NCBI GenBank assembly: GCA_039654915.1
Contig: CM077596.1
Location: forward strand, 52,326,501-52,390,500
Direction: 5' to 3'
Source of the DNA: Aquilaria yunnanensis
Taxonomy: Eukaryota; Streptophyta; Magnoliopsida; Malvales; Thymelaeaceae
Length of the DNA stretch: 64,000 nt
The number at the start of each line of letters is the position of its first letter. The stretch's first letter is position 1. Below, in pieces: positions 12,712 to 23,535 of the stretch. The position numbers and the translations under genes are program-made. The notes under the pieces are model-generated. The model made no database searches. It saw only the letters and a list, made by a program, of their open reading frames with translations, and had not been told where the DNA came from.

Positions 12712-14240
12712 TTTGTAGTTTCAGGTAACAAATGAGGATGACCAACCTCCAGCTTTCATTGACTTCATTCACCCAATTGTGATCAAGCGTGTGTCGCAGT
12801 AGGTGTTTTCTTAGCAACAAATTGCTGATGTAGTAAGTAATTTCAATATTAAAATAATATTCTATTAAAATTACTAATTTTACAATAAGTTTCACTATTA
12901 TTGAATCCCAAACTTTATACGCCTTGTTAGGCCAAGTATGAGGAGGAGCTCGTACTTCAGTATGAGCTAGATAGGTCCTAGCACCCTACATTCTACAAGT
13001 AATACTTGGAAAAAGGCGATCGACGGGCGTTAAAAGGGACACTGGATAGGGGTACCACAAGTTTTAGCCTTTTTTGACTGATTCCGTCATCGTGCATGAT
13101 CCGAGGGCAATTTTTAGGGGTATGATGATAATACTATAAAGTAGCTATGTCAAAAGAATGCAAAGCTCTATGCTCAGCTTGCTACTATTTAGGACGAGAT
13201 GGCACCTTAGTGAGCTCATTAGGCTAAAACGGACATGAAGATCTAGAATTTTGAGGTTTTCATGATGCAAGTGCAATAGGGGTGGCAAACCTGAGCTGCT
13301 TCTGATTTGATGCCTGCTTGCATTGTGACATTAGCACAGATGTAGGCTCAAGGCAACCTGCCCTCAGTTGTTGATCCTATCTACATACCTAGAGTGTCGA
13401 ACGAAGGGGGGTCCTGTGCCCCACTGCCTAACCCCTACCTAGGCCATCGGGAACCTATCCCCTATCCTCTGCGCCTTATCTAAAGATGTTGGGATCTTAC
13501 ATTCCTACCCCTATTGCACCTTTTCCATGGATGATGAGATCTTAGCAGCAGCATCAAACAACACATTATTTGCATCGTTTGCCTACATCGATGATGAGAT
13601 TTGAGCACCAGCCTCATCATCCACTGACACAGTTTATGGGATTCCATCAAGAGTTTGATGCCAACTATCCTAAGGTGCCATTGATGACTCAGCAAGACCA
13701 AAGAAGTTAGCAGGGTGAGTTTGGGAGTCAGGAACCCGAGACATAAGGTACCTAATATGAACCCACCACTGAGGGTGATGAATAGGCCTCGGTTCATGCA
13801 CCCGAGTCACGATGATTTTTGTACATAATTGACTTTTGTATTAATACTTAATTAATTTCATTTCAATTTTTAATTTCATTATTTTATAAATCATTTTAAA
13901 TTATTTATATAATACATTTCCTATTTCTTTTAATGATATATTAAAAACAAAGTTTGACAGAAAGAGCAACTAAAACTTAGTCACTTTACTTTAGTGATTG
14001 AATCACTAGTCACTTCCTTTTTAGGACTTTAAAAAGTAAAGCAGCTGCTCCCTACAATAGCTTTTAGTAGTTGCTAGTTAGTCGTTTTTTTGTTAGCGAC
14101 TAATGCTTTTGTGATTGATTACTTTTTAGTCACTTTTTGTGATTGACTGTGACTATTGTGACAGCCGCTTTTCTACATTCACTTTGTAGTGGCAGCTGGA
14201 ATTGCAAACACTGTTTTTTTGTAGTATTTGAGTGGCTACT
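12250..14240 (+). mobile_element. probable CACTA (En/Spm) element 3' remnant
   Basis: From 13,960 to 14,200 the DNA is packed with AGTCACT, TAGTCGTT, GTGATTGA and GTGACT motifs, resembling CACTA subterminal repeats. It ends near 14,226 with GTTTTTTTGTAGTA, whose complement TACTACAAAAAAAC resembles a CACTACAAAAA-type terminus. The region 12,700-13,830 has fragments of open sequence in several frames with many stops, perhaps the element's accessory (Transposase_24-like) gene, but I could not align it confidently. The call rests on the motif array and terminus, and no 5' end was found. Confidence 0.35.
12639..12707. repeat. compound (AC)n(AT)n microsatellite
   Basis: About 20 AC dinucleotides run directly into about 13 AT dinucleotides. 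Such a tract is expected to vary in length between individuals. Confidence 0.97.
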
Positions 14241-14643
14241 GAAACTAGAACGATTTTCAATATAACTTGGATGTTGTGCACTCTGAGTTTCCATATTTGG
14301 GAAAATTGAGCTTTTGTGCAAATTAAATTTTGAATTTTTTTTATTTATTTCAAGCTTAATGTACTTACTGGCTCGATCGAAAGAGTTTAATTCGAGATTG
14401 AGATTTAAAAAGATGTTGATGAACTCATAGGCAAATGCTTGAAATTTAATGGTCATTTTGGAATTCGAGAGACGAAAGGTGACTTCATTCCGAGCTAGAA
14501 CCATGATGACCAGTGCCCAACTTTTCTCTCTTTTTTTTTTTTTCCTTCACGAAAAGGCAAAATGGCAAATTTCCTTAGCAAACATTAAAATGACAAAATA
14601 TTAACCCGGGCATATCCAAGTTTTGAATCATTCTAGTACGTAC

Positions 14644-16860
14644 TTAACCTGGCTGTGTAGGAGGCGCACTGGGGCTTGGCTGCCTGACTTTTTTGCGATA
14701 AATATGGTGTATGTCCACAATCCGCTGCACTCCTCCAAACACACATCCTAACCCAATCGCAAACTGCATTTGTTTCGATTTTCAGCTACATTTGAAAGAA
14801 AACAAAACGTGTAAACTTCTAGGTGAGAACTAATGGCAAGATTAAGCGAACAACTCACAATTATAAACGGATCAAGCGCAAGCACACCGTAAACAAGCCA
14901 TGTAGTAGCACAGAGGAACCCAAGGAGTGGCATAAATGCCATATATTGAACACCAGTATCCAGCTTTTCGAAGAAATACTCAAAGCTCTTGATTTTCTCC
15001 ACCATCCCCTGCAAACCAACACACACACACCCAAGACAGAAACCGGGGTGAAATTGTTTCGAACAAGCGGCGTTTTATGAGTTTGCTTCCATTGGATCGT
15101 TGTGCTAACTGTAATTGAGAAAGGGGAGGCATACATCATGTAGGAGCACAAGCAGGGAAGGATGCCAGCTACGGCGTTGGCTTGCCTGCCGTTGAAGCAA
15201 TAGGGGGAGGGCATCGCCGTAAATGGAAACATAATGCCGAAAAGAGTGGAGAACAAAATGAGTTTGATCCTCTCAAACGTGGTAGCATATATCACAAACA
15301 CTGTCAAGGATACTACAGCAATAACCGCTCCTATGCCATTACCTGTTAAAAGCAGCAAGTTGTCTTTTGACACAGGGGGCAGACTGTACCTGAAAGATAT
15401 CCATATCCAGTTTCAAACCATAAACTACAAATCAATCATAATTTTGCCGGAAGATGGGCTGCAAACTGAGAGTGGCGCTCCTAGTTAAGCACTAATTAAG
15501 GGTTTAACTTTAATCAGAGGTAAAACTAAAAGAACCAAAAATCACTCTCGAGTTAAGTTAACAAACGAGAAAGATTAGAGATTACAGAATAAACGAGAGG
15601 CAGCTGGACAAAGATATCACAATGACGCTTCCGGAGAGAGGCTCTTCCAAGGATTCCATCTCTAGCCGCTCAGCGGGGGTTTCGCCTTCCCATAGCCGTG
15701 CTTCCGGCGGTAGCTCAACGGCTCGCCGCAGTTCGGGGGAGAATGCGGTATGGAATCAAGAACAAAAAATCAGTAGGCGTGAATCAAATGATCCGCTTCA
15801 TGATTATGATGAAGGGGTTAAGATTTTTTTACGGTCGATGATTCCGGTTTCTTCCCCCTTTTCTTGCTCGTGAATTGAAAAGTACAGGAGAAAGCAAAAA
15901 AGAAAAAAAAATTTGCCCAGATCGTATAAACAACTAGTAAAAGTTCAAAATAAACACAGAAAGATGGGAACTTTGATTTTCTTTTTCAAAGCATTAAGAA
16001 AAAAGGGGACAATTTTAACACCAAAATGTTTTTTTTTTTTCACTTCCTAATCAACTTGTACCAAAAAGAAAATATTTGTCTTTCACGGGCAAAAATTACC
16101 ACTTGAATTGAGAAGTCCAAGAGAAAGCAGAAAAATTTCCGCTTCGTGCCCAAATCGTATAAACAACTAGTAAAAGTTCAAAATAAACACAGAAAGATTG
16201 GAACTTTGATTTTCTTTTTCAAAGCATTAAGAAAAAAGGGGACAATTTTAACACCAAAATTGTTTTTTTTTTCACTTCCGAATCAACTTGTCCAAAAAGA
16301 AAATATTTGTCTTTCACAGGCAAAAATTAGCACTTGAATTGAAAAGTCTAAGAGAAAGCAGAAAAATTTCCGCTTCGTGCCCAAATCGTATAAACAACTA
16401 GTAAAAGTTCAAAATAAACACAGAAAGGTTCGAACTTTGATTTTGTTTTTAAAAAACATTGAGGAAAAGGGGACAATTTCAACACCGAAAGCTTTTTCTT
16501 CACTTCCGAATCAACTTGTTCCAAAAAGATAAGGGTTTTTTGCTGTTAGCTCTTCAAGTTTCATCCTCCTCTAAGAAAAAAGAGCCTCATTTCTCCAGAA
16601 CACCCTGTGAGAAGGCGAGAGAGAGACAGAGGCGCCTTACGCTTGAGCGACGTACAGGATCAAAATCATGATATTTCCTAGAAACAGAGAGGATGCAAAA
16701 GGAAACTATAATACATCCGAATCCGTGAAAGAAAATACAAATAAAGGAGCGTCAGAAATAAACAAATCAAGTAAGGAAGAAAGAAAAAAAAAACTCGATT
16801 AGAACCCAAACTCGATTAGAACCCACCAAGAATCTCGAACACAAAGTGTAGAGAAGCCAT
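14644..16860 (-). CDS. SWEET (MtN3/saliva) sugar transporter, six exons
   Basis: SWEETs are seven-helix membrane uniporters for sugars. I read six exons from right to left: 16,860-16,827, 16,677-16,641 (37 nt), an exon ending at 15,586, 15,389-15,110, 15,008-14,859 and 14,763-14,644. Exons 1-2 join to give MASLHFVFEILGNIM. The third exon's ...SFILY junction continues in frame into SLPPVSKDNLLLLT. Exon 4 covers NGIGAV, FNGRQANAVAGIL and YMMYASPFSIT. Exon 5 has KSFEYF, TTWLVYG and DPFII. Exon 6 ends IYRKKVRQPSPSAPPTQPG. All introns read GT-AG. The start of exon 3 is unclear: its N-terminal half matches the family poorly, and exon 5 has about 12 extra residues. The predicted length, about 255 residues, fits the family. 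It could be a diverged functional gene or a recent pseudogene. Confidence 0.72.
15870..16560. repeat. ~240-bp tandem repeat, three copies, inside the SWEET intron 2
   Basis: Three units begin near 15,880, 16,105 and 16,345. Each carries GAAAAGTMYARGAGAAAGCA, TCGTATAAACAACTAGTAAA, AACACAGAAAG, a GGGGACAATTT block and AATCAACTTG. Diverged relatives of the same text occur in the partial SWEET copies at 10.6-11.1 kb, so the sequence belonged to this intron before it was multiplied. Confidence 0.85.
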
Positions 16861-17111
16861 GATAATCCACCCAAAAGCCAAATGTTTTGCCCTTCTTTCA
16901 GAAAACGATGAAAGGAGTGAAATTTTAAAACAAAATGAGAAATATTCGAGAAAGAGAAACAATGCCTTGTCTTGAAATTCGATGAACTAGTGGGTCGGAG
17001 CAAGCAACCAGGAGTATGAACATGAGGGAAAATTACACTTTTCTCTCATGGTTTGATGATTCTTACACTTTTACCCCGGACTTTGGTTATTGCCGACTTT
17101 CACAGTATGAG

Positions 17112-18266
17112 GTAGGGATGGAAATTGGGTACGTCGGGTTAGGTTTGGGTCAGGTCATTCAAGTTCGGATTTAGTCAGGTTAGTATTAATTCAGGTTTAT
17201 GTTGGGTTATTTGGATTTAGGTTGGGTTCGGATTTAATTCAGTTCGGGTCAATTTCAGTCTCGGGTAACTTCAGGTCGGGTTATTTGGGTTTTAGGTCTA
17301 ATCGGATTATTGATGCATAAGCTGAAATAATTGGATTAATTCAATTTTTTATTTAGATTTTGCTAAAATTTAAATTAAAGAATTTGATTTTTCATGCAAA
17401 TCTTTGAAAAGTTTAAAGACTCATGTTACAATTTTTATGAGTGACTAAAATGAAAATTTCAAAATTTAGGTACCTCATAACTAAAAAATTACTAGGCATA
17501 AAAAACAATCTAAAAAATTTAATTTAACTAATTAGTAGGCATAAAAAAACAATCCAAAAAGTTAATTTAACTAGATATAAATATATTAATATACAATTAT
17601 TTTAATAAAAATACCTAATTCAAAACTTTGCAAATTCGATTCATGAAACTATAAACTCGGTCATTTTATAACTTAAGAAGTTGGCAGGATCAGATGCATT
17701 TAAATTATGTTAGTACTTCAAGTTATAATTATTTCAGGATTTAAAATCATTATTTAGAGTCAAAATATGAATTAATTTAGTTTAAGTACTAATTTAAACC
17801 CTTAGAGGTCGTTTGACGTTAATGTAGGTAAGAGTTTGGGTGTTAATTGAAGGTTTTTAAAAAATTTTAGGTAAAATTAAATGTTTTAAGGCAAATCTAT
17901 CAACTCTCAAGAGTTTAAGGTAAATTTGGTAATTTTATAATGTAAAATCTGATGATCTCGTATAGTTATGGGCTAATTCAACAAATCCTAGAAATTAAGT
18001 CTTTTTCAGGTTTTAGTCAGGTCAGTCTTGGGTTTGGGTTATTTCGGGTTCAGTCCAATTTGAGCTTGAGTTATTTCAAGTTTGGGTATTTCAGGTTTGG
18101 GCTATTCATATTTTGGGTTTTTTTAGATTTAACTTTATTTGAATTACGGTTCAGATCGGATTGAATACAACCAAATTCAGGTTATTAAATTTTCTGGCCA
18201 TATAATATTTGGGTTTGAATAGGTCAGTCTAGACTTTTTTATTAGATCAAATTTTATCACCCCTAC
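17112..18266. mobile_element. non-autonomous DNA element rich in GGGTT/CAGGT repeats
   Basis: The two ends are imperfect inverted repeats: GTAGGGATGGAAATT at the left and, on the other strand from 18,266, GTAGGGGTGATAAAATT. Both ends are followed inward by dense GGGTTYGGGT and TTCAGGT-type repeats (17,120-17,310 and 18,005-18,230), with AT-rich sequence between. This resembles non-autonomous hAT-like elements of plants. No clear target duplication is seen and no transposase is encoded. Confidence 0.45.
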
Positions 18267-19160
18267 TGTCACGTTTTCCACAGCACTAAGCAAAAATGGA
18301 CGTTTGCATTGTGTACATGCACAGGAAAACTCCTTTTTACACCCTCCAACCAAAGTTGCTCCTTTGAGCGTATTAATAATGTTACAGGTGTTTATTTTTT
18401 ATATAGGTATTAGTTGCCCAAATTGCGTATTTATTCAAACTCTACATTTTAAAAAGTCTGAAAAGTATTTTTCATTAATAACACTTTAATTAAATTTTAA
18501 AATGATAATTCAATTAATTAAGTAAACCTATATAGTATAAACTAGTTCTGGAAAAACAACCATAAAAATAAAAATAATCTGTTTTGAATTGATCCGACTT
18601 AATGCTAAACCGTCCGCATTGATTTGTTGCATCTCCAGAACTGGCACAACTGTCAACTAACCCTTAAATATTTTGTATTTTAAGCAAACATGCCCTAAAC
18701 TTTAATAACTAACATGAATCCCATTCCCGAAACTTAATTACTAACGTATGAAAACGTGTTTGAAGAATAATCAACTACACTGCACAAAAAGAAATTATTA
18801 AAACCAATCATTAGTTTCCTGTGAATGCAATTCTTATATATGAAACAATTGAGGTTTTTGTCTTCTTTCAATATACTTAATTAGAAGTTATCTGTCTCAC
18901 CACACTAGCTGGAATGACAAAGGGACATTAGATCCTTGACCAAGACTAAGAGGATCAAATCCCTCTCCTCCTTTTTTCTCAATATTCCCATAATGCCTTA
19001 ATACTGGATTTGGTTACCTCTCAGTGCCGAACAAGTTTACATTTCCCTTTTGTGATTGTAATTCCTTGAACTCTATGTCTTATACTATTGATTTTGTGTA
19101 AAAAAAAAATACTAAAAGTTATCTTTATCATAGATGAGTAACATATAATAAGTTAAAATT
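18267..19160. other. no gene seen
   Basis: AT-rich sequence without supported coding content or clear repeats. It is the left flank of the Ogre element. The bases immediately before the LTR read AAATT, but the matching right target copy cannot be tested because the 3' LTR is truncated. Confidence 0.5.
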
Positions 19161-19674
19161 TGTTGACACCCAATTTCGTCCGGCCTTTTTTTTTTTTAAA
19201 AAAATTTTTTTTTAAAAACTAATTAAAAAAATTATTATTATTATTATTATTATTGCTAAAAAAATTTTAATTATGTTAATTAGTTTAAAATATATTTTTA
19301 TTTTGAGAAGATTTGATTTAAAATAATATATGTGTGAATATGTATGTGTTTGAAATAAAAATAAAATTTCAGAAAAAAATGACAAAAAATTAAAAGTTTG
19401 AGGTAAAAATGACATAATTGAGAAGTTTCGGACAAAATTGACAAATTCTGAAAGTTTCAGGAACTTTGGGTAATTTTTCGCGTCAATTTTGGGCCTAAAC
19501 GGACGTTTCTGGCCCAAATTGACAGAAAACGTTAAAATTGTCAAAATCAGAAGCTTCTGAGCTTATCCAGAGCTAGAGTAACGTAAAGGACTGAAACTGT
19601 CATTTTACCAATTTAAAAGATAAGTTTGAGATTTTTTATTAATTTATCCGTCCACAGTTCAGCTAAGCTCCTTC

Positions 19675-19682
19675 TATAAATA
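19675..19682 (+). promoter_or_regulatory. TATA box of the Ogre LTR promoter
   Basis: TATAAATA lies about 515 bp into the LTR, before a pyrimidine-rich leader. Transcription would be expected to start about 30 bp downstream, near 19,705-19,715. The assignment is by motif and position only. Confidence 0.6.
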
Positions 19683-19841
19683 CCCCCGAAAATTCAGTGC
19701 TGAACACATAGAAAATCATAGGAAAAATTTAGCGCTCCGTTTTAAAAATAGAGAAAATTACAGCCTTATTCCCTAGCCTCTCGTCCTTCTGCCAGAAAGT
19801 CTCAAAATTTTATTTTTCTACGATTTGACTATCTCCTTCGT

Positions 19842-20171
19842 TTGATCTCCTTCGTCGTTCTCTCTCTCTCCTCTCGTTTTCTCTCTCTTTCTCCTCCTGC
19901 CGTCACGCCGTCGCCGGTCGTCGTTTGCTCCCACGCCGTCCCGCCGCCGTCTTTTTCTCCTTTCCGTTTTCCTTCCGCCGCGTTTCTTCTCTCCCTCCGC
20001 CGGCTGCTGCCTGCCGCTCCTCCACCGCCCTCCGCCCATGCCGCCGTCGCCCCTCCGCCCACGCCTCGCCGCCCCACGCCCGTGCTCGCCTCCCTGCCGT
20101 GCCAGCTGCGCTTCGTCGCGTTTTCTGTTTTCCCAGCAAAACAGAATTTCAAATTCATTTCCCAAGGGTAA
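19842..20171. other. GC-rich island in the 5' LTR, open in several frames
   Basis: This block is strikingly rich in CCG/CGC and CTCTC within an AT-rich LTR. It is open on both strands in several frames, giving Pro/Arg/Ser-rich or Arg/Gly/Lys-rich translations. That pattern follows from composition and does not show coding. It most likely forms a structured pyrimidine- and GC-rich leader in the element's RNA. Confidence 0.55.
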
Positions 20172-20279
20172 AACCTCCTTTCAGTCCTTCATCTTTTCAA
20201 TTTCTTTCACTTTGGTCACTAACTTTTTATTTTGTTCTTGCAGAATTAATTACTAACCCTTTTTAATTTTTACTTGTTT

Positions 20280-20475
20280 ATTCATTATTATTATTACTAA
20301 CCTTTTGTTTTATTGTTGTTAACAATTGATTAATCTAACTTTACTAACTTTTATATTTATTGTTATTAACAATTAATTGATCTAACATTACTAACTTTTA
20401 TTTTTATTGTTACTAACAATTAACTCAACTAACTTACTAACTTTTATTTTTATTGTTACTAACTTTTGCTAATTA
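20280..20475. repeat. tandem repeat, ~60-bp unit, about three to four copies
   Basis: Repeated units contain ACTAACTTTTATWTTTATTGTTAYTAACAATTAA-type text with small changes. They lie inside the 5' LTR, downstream of the GC-rich island. Confidence 0.7.
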
Positions 20476-21064
20476 TTATAATTCATGGAAGGTTATACCT
20501 CCTATTTATTTAATTCTTTTAATGGATGGCCAAACAGCCCCATTTTTATCATTTATTTAATAATTGTTTTTAATATTTCTTTATGTGTTTTCTCTTTATT
20601 TGTTTATTTATTTTATGCATCTTTTACTTTTTAAATGGATGTCTAAACCAAAACAAAAAAAAGAAAACCTCCACTTTATTCATTTTCCTTTATTTACTTT
20701 ATGCAAAAATTTTATTTAAAAAAAAAAAAGAAATTAATCATGAAAGAAAAACTAATATAAATAAGTAAATGATAACTAATTAAAAGAAAATCCTTTTATG
20801 TGAATAATTAATTTTATTCTTTAAGACTAATATAATTTTTTTTCTTTAAAAAGCAAAAAAAATTTAATTAACTTTTTATTCCTTTTATTAAAATTAAATA
20901 AACATAAGTAAATAATAAAAAAAAATAATAATACAAATCATTTCTTTTTAAATATATCTTTAAAAGTAGCAATAATTAAAATTTAATAAAAACAACAATA
21001 AAAATCTAATAAAATTATAATTAAAATAATTATAATTAATTAAATAATTAAAATTTAACAAAAA

Positions 21065-22645
21065 TTAAAACTCCATGACCAAATGATCCGCCAGGATCCA
21101 TGGCTTGGAAATATTTTTTTAATAAAGTATATAAATAAATTTTTCTTTATTAAAAATAAACACTTTGGACTAATATATTAATTATTTAATAAAATATAAT
21201 TTTTTAGTAAAACGAATAAAAAGAGTAAAAATTTTGAGTTAATATTTTATTCAGTAATATTTTTACTTATTTCTTTCAAAATAATGAAAAGATATAACTT
21301 TTTGTTTCCTTTATAAAAATCTTAGTCAAAAATAATAAAAAATAAATAAAAAAAAAAAGTGAATTGAATTTCTCTTAAATATTTTAGACTTATTAATTAG
21401 ATATATTTTCAGAGATATAAATTAAAATTATTTAAAAAAATCTTTCATCAAACAAAAATAATATAAAAATAACAAATAAATATCAAGATTTTTATATACA
21501 TGTAAATTTTTAAATAATTACTTTTGGTTAAATTTCTATCAAAAACAAAACAAATAAATATCAAAAATTTTCCTTTATGTTTAAAATATACATAAAATTT
21601 TTTAGTTTCTTTTCTTGAATAATCATTTTTGCTTAATTCATTCAAAACAAAATTAAGACTTTTGTTCTATTTTTGAAAAATACATATGAATTTTGCTTTC
21701 ATCATTGAATAAATAAAATTTTAATTAAATAATTACTTTTTGATTTGCCTTTTATCAAATAAAAATATTAAGACTTTTCTTGTATTTTTGAAATATACAT
21801 ATAAGTTTTTATTTTCTTTATTAAATAAATAAAATCTTGATTAAATAATTTCTTTTTTGGTTTATCTCTTATTGAATAAAAAAGAATAAACATAACATAT
21901 AAATATGAATCTTTCTTTTATTTTTAATAAAACCTTGATAAATTTATTTCTTTAAAAAAAAAAACATAAAATAAATCTAAGCCATATTGTTAACTCTAAA
22001 AAAAAAATTTTTAGTTCATGGTATATTGGCTGGAAACTGTCTCGTGCCCGCTTTTGAGCTGCTTCACCTGGTGAAGAGGGTCTGGCTGAGTAACAACGCC
22101 CCGTACCATGATCAAATTTTTTTTTGAATTAACTTCTTATTAAAAAAAATTAATTACTTTTATATTCTTTTATAGATTAAGTAATTCTTTAAATAATAAA
22201 TATCCTTCATTAAACAAGAAAAATTAATAAAAAAAAAGAGAAAAAAAAAGATAAGAAAGATAAGAAAAAGAAAAGAAAGAAAAGAAAAGAAAATATAAAG
22301 AAAGAGAAATCAAATTTTTAGATTATTAATAAACCTAAAATTTCCAAATTAATAATTAAACTAATAATTAATTTCATAAAATAATAATTAAATAATTAAC
22401 TTTAAATTAATTTCCATATCCGGATGATCCGGCAGGATCTACGGTTCGGAAATATAAACCTTTTTTAAAAAAAAAAAACTATATAAATTAAATAAAAAGA
22501 TAAAAATCCATATTTTTACAATATGGATAAAATTATTTAAAATTTCACCAAATTCCGTGTCCAAATGACTCGGCAGAGTCCATGGTTCGGAATCAAAATC
22601 TTCCGTGTCCAAATGACTCGGCAGAGTCCATGGTTCAGAAGTATA
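21065..22645. repeat. dispersed ~38-bp motif, four copies, plus a hairpin island
   Basis: The motif, of the form CCAAATGAYYCGSCAGRRTCCATGG plus a CTTGG or TTCGG end, occurs near 21,074, 22,420, 22,556 and 22,602; the last two are in tandem. At 22,017-22,113 a GC-richer island is bounded by TCATGGTA and TACCATGA and contains the palindrome CTTCACCTGGTGAAG. These blocks stand out from the AT-rich background and could be RNA structures in the element's leader, but no function is shown. Confidence 0.6.
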
Positions 22646-22918
22646 AAATTTTACCCGAATTAATTACCAAAATCAACATTTTCGATTAATTCAGTTAAAA
22701 TTTCTAGTTTGAAAATTAACTGAATTTTTTTAAAGCAAAGTAAAATAAAATTAAAATCAACTAAGGTGCCAATTTTGGACGCTATAACAATATTGTTTTA
22801 GCGTAACCGTACTCCCGATCCCCGAACTCTCGCAGACCATATTTTAAGGTATCCAATCGACCTGAGCGAAAACCGATTGGTGGCGACTCCCGAAAAAGAC
22901 CCGTAGGTTGCCACAGCT

Positions 22919-22936
22919 TGGCGACTCCATTGGGGA
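22919..22936 (+). other. primer binding site, tRNA-Arg type
   Basis: TGGCGACTCCATTGGGGA follows the probable LTR end by three bases. TGGCGACTCC is the 3'-end complement of tRNA-Arg used by Ogre/Tat elements. A second TGGCGACTCC occurs 38 bp upstream inside the LTR end (22,881), so the exact site is a choice between the two. Confidence 0.7.
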
Positions 22937-23535
22937 GGATACGTTAGTGAGTCGAACCTAAAGTTGATTTGTTTTGATTTACTTTGCTTATTATGTGGAT
23001 TTTTATATGCTATATTTACTTAGCAAAAACATGCATTATGCATTCACAATATGAAGCTCTATACCCGAGCTTCCTCAAATCAAACACAATTCATTCTAAG
23101 CGGAATTGGTGTTGCTGTCCTTGTGAGGCCATGGTCTCCAAGCCTTCACCGGTTTCAAAGTAGCAAAGTAGTGTATTGCCTTCTGAGACGGTTAGTCTCT
23201 GCATGGGCCCACGAAAAGCTACGACTCGAATTAATCCATTCCTTACATTAACCCTAGAGGGTAAGGAATTGGGCCGTCACTATAATTTAGTGACGGGATT
23301 CGGGAACTATCCCTATCCTTTTTGATTAACCACATTCTGCATATAGAATTCCTTACTCTTCCGTAGAGCCAGCCATTAAGAAACTCCTATACTTCGGTTC
23401 CAATTACCATAGGCCTTGTCTTTTCTATATGTTTGTATGAATCTATGTGTTACCTTTTTACTAACTCTGTTTTTTTTTTTCCGGCATATACATTTCATCA
23501 TTAAAGAAAAATATTTGGTGAAAGAAATTACTATC
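22937..23535 (+). other. Ogre leader between primer site and ORF1
   Basis: No protein is supported here. A 66-codon open stretch at 23,051-23,251 has no recognisable similarity and is probably incidental. Confidence 0.5.

Larger units (their letters stand above)
19161..22915 (+). repeat. Ogre 5' LTR
   Basis: It starts TGTTGACACC and probably ends at CCACA just before the primer site. It is about 3.75 kb, within the unusually long range of Ogre LTRs. Its first ~100 bp are nearly identical to 40,665-40,766, including the ATT trinucleotide run, which argues for a fairly recent insertion. Inside are a TATA box, a GC-rich leader, tandem repeats and repeated GATCCGSCAGGATC-type motifs, listed separately. 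Confidence 0.88.

Noticed and set aside
12605..12895. 96-codon minus-strand ORF with a CVCVCV and YIYIYI run
   Set aside because: It is a translation of the AC/AT microsatellite.
15622..15873. Plus-strand Ser/Arg-rich ORF opposite SWEET exon 3
   Set aside because: It is antisense to the exon, which has in-phase splice junctions, and shows no motif of its own.
19829..20266. Several overlapping Pro/Arg- or Gly/Arg-rich ORFs on both strands
   Set aside because: They arise from GC-rich low-complexity sequence, overlap each other and show no motif.
22919..22936. Possible tRNA-Arg gene fragment
   Set aside because: Only the primer-site complement is present, at the expected place after the LTR.
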